From Alphaproteobacteria bacterium (GTDB lineage Bacteria; Pseudomonadota; Alphaproteobacteria; Rhodospirillales; Magnetospirillaceae), in contig JADFZP010000039.1 in the NCBI GenBank assembly GCA_015232485.1, forward strand, positions 3,346 to 13,993: 10,648 bases of DNA, read 5' to 3'. The translations under genes were made by a program, and so were the position numbers. Every line of letters starts with the position of its first letter. Position 1 is the first letter of the stretch. Below, piece by piece: positions 6,883 through 10,648 of this stretch. Under the pieces are notes generated by a model. It saw nothing but the letters and a program-made list of their open reading frames with translations. It ran no database searches and had not been told where the DNA came from.

Positions 6883-9522
6883 ATGCTGGACAAGACCTAT
6901 CGCCCCGCCGAGGTCGAAGCCAAGCACTATGCGCTGTGGGAACAGTCGGGCGCCTTCGCGGCCGGCCACGATCACCAAGCGAAGCCCTACACCATCATGA
7001 TGCCGCCGCCCAATGTGACGGGCAGCCTGCATATGGGCCACGCGCTGACCTTCACGCTGCAGGACGTGCTGATCCGCTTCGCGCGCATGCGCGGGCGCGA
7101 CGCGCTGTGGCAGCCGGGCACCGACCATGCCGGCATCGCCACCCAGATGGTGGTCGAGCGCCAATTGGCCGCCGAACAGAAGACCCGCCACGATCTCGGC
7201 CGCGACGGCTTCATCGAGCGCGTCTGGCGCTGGAAGGGCGAATCGGGCGGCACCATCACGCGCCAGCTTCGCCGCCTGGGCGCCTCGCCCGACTGGGAGC
7301 GCGAGCGCTTCACCATGGACGAGGGCCTGTCGCAGGCCGTCCGCAAGGTGTTCGTCGATCTTTACAAGCAGGGCCTGATCTATCGCGACAAGCGGCTGGT
7401 CAATTGGGACCCCAAGCTGCACACCGCGATTTCCGACCTCGAGGTCGAGCAGCGCGAGGTCAAGGGCCACATGTGGCATCTGCGCTACCCGATCGAGGGA
7501 AGCGGGGAACACATCGTCGTCGCCACCACGCGGCCCGAGACCATGCTGGGCGACACGGCGGTGGCCGTGCATCCCGAGGACGAGCGCTATCGCCATCTGG
7601 TCGGCCGCAAGGTGATCCTGCCGATCGTCGGCCGCGCCATCCCGATCGTCGCCGACGAGTATTCCGACCCCACCAAGGGCACCGGCGCGGTGAAGATCAC
7701 CCCGGCCCACGATTTCAACGACTTCGAGGTCGGCCGCCGGCATGACCTGCCGATGATCAACGTGCTCGACCGCGACGCGCGGATCAGTGACGAGGCGCCC
7801 GAGGCCTATCGCGGCCTTGACCGCTACGTCGCCCGCAAGAAGGTGGTCGAGGAATTCGAAGCGCTCGGCCTGCTCGAAAAGATCGAGCCGCACGGGCACA
7901 TGGTCCCCTATGGCGACCGCTCGGGCGTGGTGATCGAGCCCTGGCTGACCGATCAGTGGTTCGTCGACGCCGCCACCCTGGCCAAGCCGGCCATCGAGGC
8001 GGTCGAGCAAGGGCGCACCCGCTTCGTGCCCAAGCACTGGGAGAACACCTATTACGAATGGATGCGCAACATCCAGCCCTGGTGCATCTCGCGCCAGATC
8101 TGGTGGGGCCATCAGGTGCCGGCCTGGTATGGGCCGGACGGCGCCTTCTTCGTCGAGCTGACCGAGGACGAGGCGGCGGCGGCGGCGGCCAAGCATTATG
8201 GCCGGCCGGTCGAACTGGTGCGCGACGCCGACGTGCTCGACACCTGGTTCTCGTCGGCGCTGTGGCCGTTCTCGACGCTGGGCTGGCCCGACCAGACGCC
8301 GGCGCTCGACCGCTACTATCCGACCGACGTCCTGGTCACCGGCTTCGACATCATCTTCTTCTGGGTCGCCCGCATGATGATGATGGGCCTTCATTTCATG
8401 GGCGAGGTTCCCTTCCGCGACATCTACATCCATGCCCTGGTCCGCGACGAGAAGGGCCAGAAGATGTCGAAGTCGAAGGGCAACGTCATCGACCCGCTCG
8501 ACTTGATCGAGAAGTTCGGCTGCGACGCGCTGCGCTTCACCCTGACCGCGCTGGCCGCGCAAGGGCGCGATCTCAAGCTGGCGGAAAGCCGCGTCGAGGG
8601 CTATCGCAACTTCGCCACCAAGCTGTGGAACGCGGCGCGCTTTTGCCAGATGAACGAATGCGCGGTCGACCCCGGTTTCGATCCCGGCCGGGTCGCCGAG
8701 AAGGTCAACCGCTGGATTGTCGGCAAGGTCGCCGAGACCTCGGGCCGCATCGTCGTGGCGCTGGACGGCTACCGCTTCAACGACGCCGCCAACGCCGTTT
8801 ACCAGTTCACCTGGAACACCTTCTGCGATTGGTATCTGGAATTCGCCAAGCCGATCCTGGCGGGCGACGACGCCATCGCCAAGGCCGAGACGCGCGCCAC
8901 GGCGGCCTGGGTGTTCGACCAGATCCTGCACATGCTGCATCCCTTCATGCCCTTCATCACCGAGGAATTGTGGGAGCAGATGGCGCCCGACCGCTCGGGG
9001 CGCCTGATCTCGGCCCGCTGGCCGGAATACGGCGCCATCGCCGATCGCGAAGCCGACGCCGAAATGGATTGGGTGGTGCGACTGATCCAGGCGGTGCGCT
9101 CGGTGCGCTCGGAAATGAACGTGCCGCCCGGCGCGCGCATTCCCCTGATCATCAAGGGCGCCAACGAAATCACGCGGGCGCGGCTTTACGCCAACAAGGA
9201 GGTGGTCGCCAGTCTGGCCCGCCTGTCCGGGGTCGAGGTGTCGGATCGCGATCCGCCGGACGGCTCGGTCCAGGTGGTGGTCGACGAGGCCAGCGCGATT
9301 CTGCCGATCGCCGACGTCGTCGACCTCGCCAAGGAGCGGGTTCGGCTGGAGAAGGAAGTCGCCAAGGCGGAAGGCGAGATCGCCCGCATCGACGCCAAGC
9401 TCGGCAACGAGGCCTTCGTCGCCAAGGCGCGCCCCGAAGTCGTGGACGAGCAGCGCGAGCGTCGCGACGAGTACGAATCGGCTCGCGCGAAGCTGGCGGA
9501 GGCACTCTCGCGCCTGCGGTGA
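6883..9522 (+). CDS. valS: Valine--tRNA ligase
   Basis: Cytoplasmic class I aminoacyl-tRNA synthetase charging tRNA-Val with valine, 879 residues, a normal bacterial length. The ATP-binding HIGH motif is HMGH at 50-53 within PPPNVTGSLHMGHAL; the second signature is KMSKS at 527-531. The CP1 editing domain that clears threonyl-tRNA is present, with TTRPETMLGDTAVAVHPED from 215 and GTGAVKITPAHDFNDFEVG. The zinc or connective region shows WWGHQVPAWYG. The anticodon-binding domain is followed by a C-terminal coiled coil (about 812-879, DLAKERVRLEKEV onward) that contacts the tRNA. ATG 6883 is preceded by AAGGAAGG (6869-6876). No T-box or other leader is visible. The gene sits just after popZ and its terminator hairpin. 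Confidence 0.98.
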   Translation: MLDKTYRPAEVEAKHYALWEQSGAFAAGHDHQAKPYTIMMPPPNVTGSLHMGHALTFTLQDVLIRFARMRGRDALWQPGTDHAGIATQMVVERQLAAEQKTRHDLGRDGFIERVWRWKGESGGTITRQLRRLGASPDWERERFTMDEGLSQAVRKVFVDLYKQGLIYRDKRLVNWDPKLHTAISDLEVEQREVKGHMWHLRYPIEGSGEHIVVATTRPETMLGDTAVAVHPEDERYRHLVGRKVILPIVGRAIPIVADEYSDPTKGTGAVKITPAHDFNDFEVGRRHDLPMINVLDRDARISDEAPEAYRGLDRYVARKKVVEEFEALGLLEKIEPHGHMVPYGDRSGVVIEPWLTDQWFVDAATLAKPAIEAVEQGRTRFVPKHWENTYYEWMRNIQPWCISRQIWWGHQVPAWYGPDGAFFVELTEDEAAAAAAKHYGRPVELVRDADVLDTWFSSALWPFSTLGWPDQTPALDRYYPTDVLVTGFDIIFFWVARMMMMGLHFMGEVPFRDIYIHALVRDEKGQKMSKSKGNVIDPLDLIEKFGCDALRFTLTALAAQGRDLKLAESRVEGYRNFATKLWNAARFCQMNECAVDPGFDPGRVAEKVNRWIVGKVAETSGRIVVALDGYRFNDAANAVYQFTWNTFCDWYLEFAKPILAGDDAIAKAETRATAAWVFDQILHMLHPFMPFITEELWEQMAPDRSGRLISARWPEYGAIADREADAEMDWVVRLIQAVRSVRSEMNVPPGARIPLIIKGANEITRARLYANKEVVASLARLSGVEVSDRDPPDGSVQVVVDEASAILPIADVVDLAKERVRLEKEVAKAEGEIARIDAKLGNEAFVAKARPEVVDEQRERRDEYESARAKLAEALSRLR

Positions 9523-9620
9523 CAAACCTCATAAAATTGCCAGCAAAGTCGAGCGAAGTTTTTCTCGTCGGCTTGGTGGACGTATACTTAAGAATCATAA
9601 ATGCTCATACCTAACCACAT

Positions 9621-9648
9621 GTGACACTCCGCGCGGGGAGTCTATAAT
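9621..9648 (+). promoter_or_regulatory. Strong predicted sigma70 promoter with internal dyad
   Basis: GTGACA (9621-9626, five of six to consensus) and a perfect TATAAT (9643-9648) are 16 bases apart; transcription would begin near 9655. The spacer holds an inverted repeat ACTCC (9626-9630) / GGAGT (9637-9641), and the palindrome CACATGTG (9616-9623) overlaps the -35. Either could bind a regulator; none is identified. Confidence 0.75.
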
Positions 9649-9661
9649 GACCCACAGCAGA

Positions 9662-9685
9662 GGGGAAAATCCCCCGCGGAGGAGG
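9662..9685 (+). promoter_or_regulatory. Leader hairpin and strong ribosome binding site
   Basis: A 5-bp hairpin GGGGA-AAA-TCCCC (9662-9674) lies just before GGAGGAGG (9678-9685), which is seven bases from ATG 9693. The ribosome site fixes the start at ATG 9693 rather than the in-frame TTG 9687. The CCCCC at 9671-9675 could alternatively pair with the ribosome site, a possible translation switch. Confidence 0.6.
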
Positions 9686-9692
9686 TTTGGCT

Positions 9693-10274
9693 ATGAACGC
9701 ACAGGCCCGTATCGTGTCCCCCGACACACCGGAAGAGCGCCAAGCCGCGATCACGCTGAGATCGGCAAAGGAAGTGGCGGCCGAACTGGAAGTCTGGCGC
9801 GAAAGGCTGCGACTCGCCGAAGGCGACGGGCCGCGCGAGCGCCAAGTCAAGGAAGCCCTGTTCGAAGCCTCCGAGCGCATGTGCAATCTGATGGCCCTGG
9901 CGGTCTACCAGATCAGTTCCAGCGTCGAGACGGAATTCCGCCGCCACCTTCAGGCCGGCCTCGATGAACTGCGAGGCCGTTTGCAGGAGATGGGCGTCGG
10001 CCTGATGGTCGAGAAGATTCGCCGCATCGGCGACCGCGCCGACGGCGTCCTCAAGGGGGCGCCCTATCCGCTGGGCCTCGCCACCCGCCTGCAAGGCACC
10101 TTGGCGACCCTGAAGACCAACCTCAACGCGTTGGGCGGATTGGACAACCTGCCCCAAGCCGAACGCGCCATGGTTCAAAGCACCGGCAAAGCGGTCGACC
10201 GTCTGGTGGACCTTGAAGACAAGCTGGGAATTCTCGCCTCGCTCGACACCGAAGGCCGCTTCGCCAGGGTTTAG
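9693..10274 (+). CDS. Helical hypothetical protein
   Basis: A 193-residue protein that I do not recognise. It has no signal peptide or membrane segment and looks almost wholly helical, with charged amphipathic stretches in the first half (SAKEVAAELEVWRERLRLAE, FRRHLQAGLDELRGRLQEMG). A small loop follows around GAPYPLG, then further helices ending in VDRLVDLEDKLGILASLD. Likely cytoplasmic. Coding status is well supported by a clean promoter, the GGAGGAGG ribosome site and base composition like the neighbours. A single cysteine sits near the middle of the first half (ERMCNLM). It stands alone: valS ends 170 bases upstream and a repeat complex follows. An accessory or regulatory role is possible, but nothing in the sequence points to a specific one. 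Confidence 0.87.
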   Translation: MNAQARIVSPDTPEERQAAITLRSAKEVAAELEVWRERLRLAEGDGPRERQVKEALFEASERMCNLMALAVYQISSSVETEFRRHLQAGLDELRGRLQEMGVGLMVEKIRRIGDRADGVLKGAPYPLGLATRLQGTLATLKTNLNALGGLDNLPQAERAMVQSTGKAVDRLVDLEDKLGILASLDTEGRFARV

Positions 10275-10299
10275 TCCGCCGCTTCCGCCTTCCTTGGCT

Positions 10300-10312
10300 C
10301 GTCACCCCCGCG
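10300..10312 (-). repeat. Degenerate half REP unit
   Basis: CGTCACCCCCGCG resembles the first half of the REP unit at 10410-10436 (CGTCATGCCCGCG) with two differences. It faces the split REP copy beginning at 10319, as in the inverted REP pairs inside the element. Confidence 0.5.
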
Positions 10313-10318
10313 GCGCAA

Positions 10319-10336
10319 TGGATTCCCGCTTTCGCG
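10319..10336 (+). repeat. Left part of a REP palindrome split by insertion (copy C)
   Basis: TGGATTCC followed by CGCTTTCGCG. The rest of the unit resumes at 10563-10582. Joining the two parts and keeping one copy of the 10-base duplication restores a 27-base unit that differs from copy B only at one complementary pair. Confidence 0.85.
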
Positions 10337-10409
10337 CTAGGGCATGCACACATCGCGTGGCGCCGAGTGAAGATCTCCGAATCCAGATTTCCAACTCGCT
10401 GATTTTGGC

Positions 10410-10436
10410 CGTCATGCCCGCGAAAGCGGGCATCCA
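10410..10436 (-). repeat. REP palindrome, copy A
   Basis: A 27-base unit; on the - strand its left arm is TGGATGCCCGC, loop TTTC, right arm GCGGGCATGACG. The stem is perfect. It lies in opposite orientation to copy B, inside the inserted element. Confidence 0.92.
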
Positions 10437-10505
10437 TCTGATCGTGGTGCTCTTTGGCCGCTTCGTCAAAGAGATCATGCCACTTTCGCGGTTGATGCGC
10501 CGGCA

Positions 10506-10532
10506 TGGATACCCGCTTTCGCGGGTATGACG
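10506..10532 (+). repeat. REP palindrome, copy B
   Basis: A 27-base unit with left arm TGGATACCCGC, loop TTTC, right arm GCGGGTATGACG. It is identical to copy A (reverse complement) except at one complementary base pair, A-T here and G-C there. Confidence 0.92.
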
Positions 10533-10562
10533 TTGGAGGTCCGAGATGTGTGCATCCCCTAG

Positions 10563-10582
10563 CGCTTTCGCGGGAATGACGA
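10563..10582 (+). repeat. Right part of the split REP palindrome (copy C)
   Basis: Begins with the second copy of the 10-base duplication CGCTTTCGCG and continues GGAATGACGA, completing the palindrome begun at 10319. Confidence 0.85.
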
Positions 10583-10594
10583 CTAAAAATAGAG

Positions 10595-10648
10595 TCAGCG
10601 CCCCCGCCGCACGTCCTGAACCAGTCGCTCCAACGAATCGAGGAAGCG
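10595..10648 (-). CDS. Possible 3' end of a convergent gene (partial)
   Basis: On the - strand an open frame enters from the right edge and ends at TGA (10595-10597), giving 17 residues, RFLDSLERLVQDVRRGR. Composition is gene-like and the following T-rich bases (CTATTTTTAG) are compatible with a 3' end. If real, the REP complex lies between two convergent genes, the common place for such repeats. Too short to name. Confidence 0.35.
   Translation of the reverse strand, partial: RFLDSLERLVQDVRRGR

Larger units (their letters stand above)
10337..10562. mobile_element. 226-bp MITE-like element inserted in a REP palindrome
   Basis: The ends are 18-bp terminal inverted repeats, CTAGGGCATGCACACATC at 10337-10354 and GATGTGTGCATCCCCTAG at 10545-10562, matching at 17 of 18 positions. 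A 10-bp direct repeat, CGCTTTCGCG, flanks it at 10327-10336 and 10563-10572, as expected of a target duplication. It encodes no transposase; the open frames across it are typical REP artefacts. Inside are two REP units in opposite orientation (10410-10436 and 10506-10532) and, between them, a hairpin CTCTTTG (10450-10456) / CAAAGAG (10467-10473). This suggests a non-autonomous element moved by a transposase encoded elsewhere; the family is not identified. Because the target is palindromic, the boundaries could shift by a few bases. Confidence 0.75.

Noticed and set aside
6859..9525. Long open frame on the - strand (888 codons) opposite valS
   Set aside because: It mirrors the valS frame, has no recognisable domain and no ribosome site; a codon-bias shadow.
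10123..10530. Open frames on both strands over the repeat region, with peptides such as MDARFRGHDG and MPAKAGIH
   Set aside because: These peptides are typical false translations of REP palindromes; the arms and terminal repeats explain the sequence.
10319..10582. CRISPR array
   Set aside because: The repeats are few, inverted relative to each other and unevenly spaced, with no direct-repeat and spacer pattern and no cas genes.

Overview
The window looks like a stretch of chromosome from a GC-rich alphaproteobacterium, most likely a Rhodospirillales member close to Magnetospirillum. The grounds are high GC with strong third-position bias, a PopZ (DUF2497) gene next to valS, an alphaproteobacterial TolC type, and copies of a short REP palindrome of the kind scattered through such genomes. 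The genus is inferred from gene content and order, not shown by a search.

Left part (1-3570): a compact + strand operon for a TAXI-type TRAP transporter. It encodes a periplasmic substrate-binding protein (89-1021), a fused 4TM/12TM permease (1025-3049) and a small DUF1850 protein (3046-3408) that overlaps the permease by ATGA. A hairpin-rich tail ends in a bidirectional terminator (3536-3569). On the other side of it lie tRNA-Asn(GUU) and tRNA-Cys(GCA) on the - strand, each with its own sigma70-like promoter.

Middle part (3856-9522): a + strand housekeeping cluster. It holds a protein-L-isoaspartate O-methyltransferase-family protein, a TolC-family outer-membrane channel, the polar organizer PopZ with an extreme Glu-Pro/poly-Pro linker, a terminator hairpin, and valyl-tRNA synthetase. 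These genes share a neighbourhood rather than a single pathway: protein repair or methylation, export, cell-pole organisation and translation.

Right part (9523-10648): a well-formed promoter and a strong ribosome binding site drive a 193-residue helical protein of unknown function. Beyond it, in a probable convergent intergenic space, lies a repeat complex. A REP palindrome is split by a 226-bp element with 18-bp terminal inverted repeats and a 10-bp target duplication. The element itself carries two more REP copies. The three REP copies differ at one base-paired position, and pairing is kept in each. A short - strand reading frame at the right edge may be the 3' end of the next gene.

The REP/insertion complex is the strongest non-routine signal. 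No phage, CRISPR, toxin-antitoxin or defence system is visible, and the protein genes other than 9693-10274 belong to known families.
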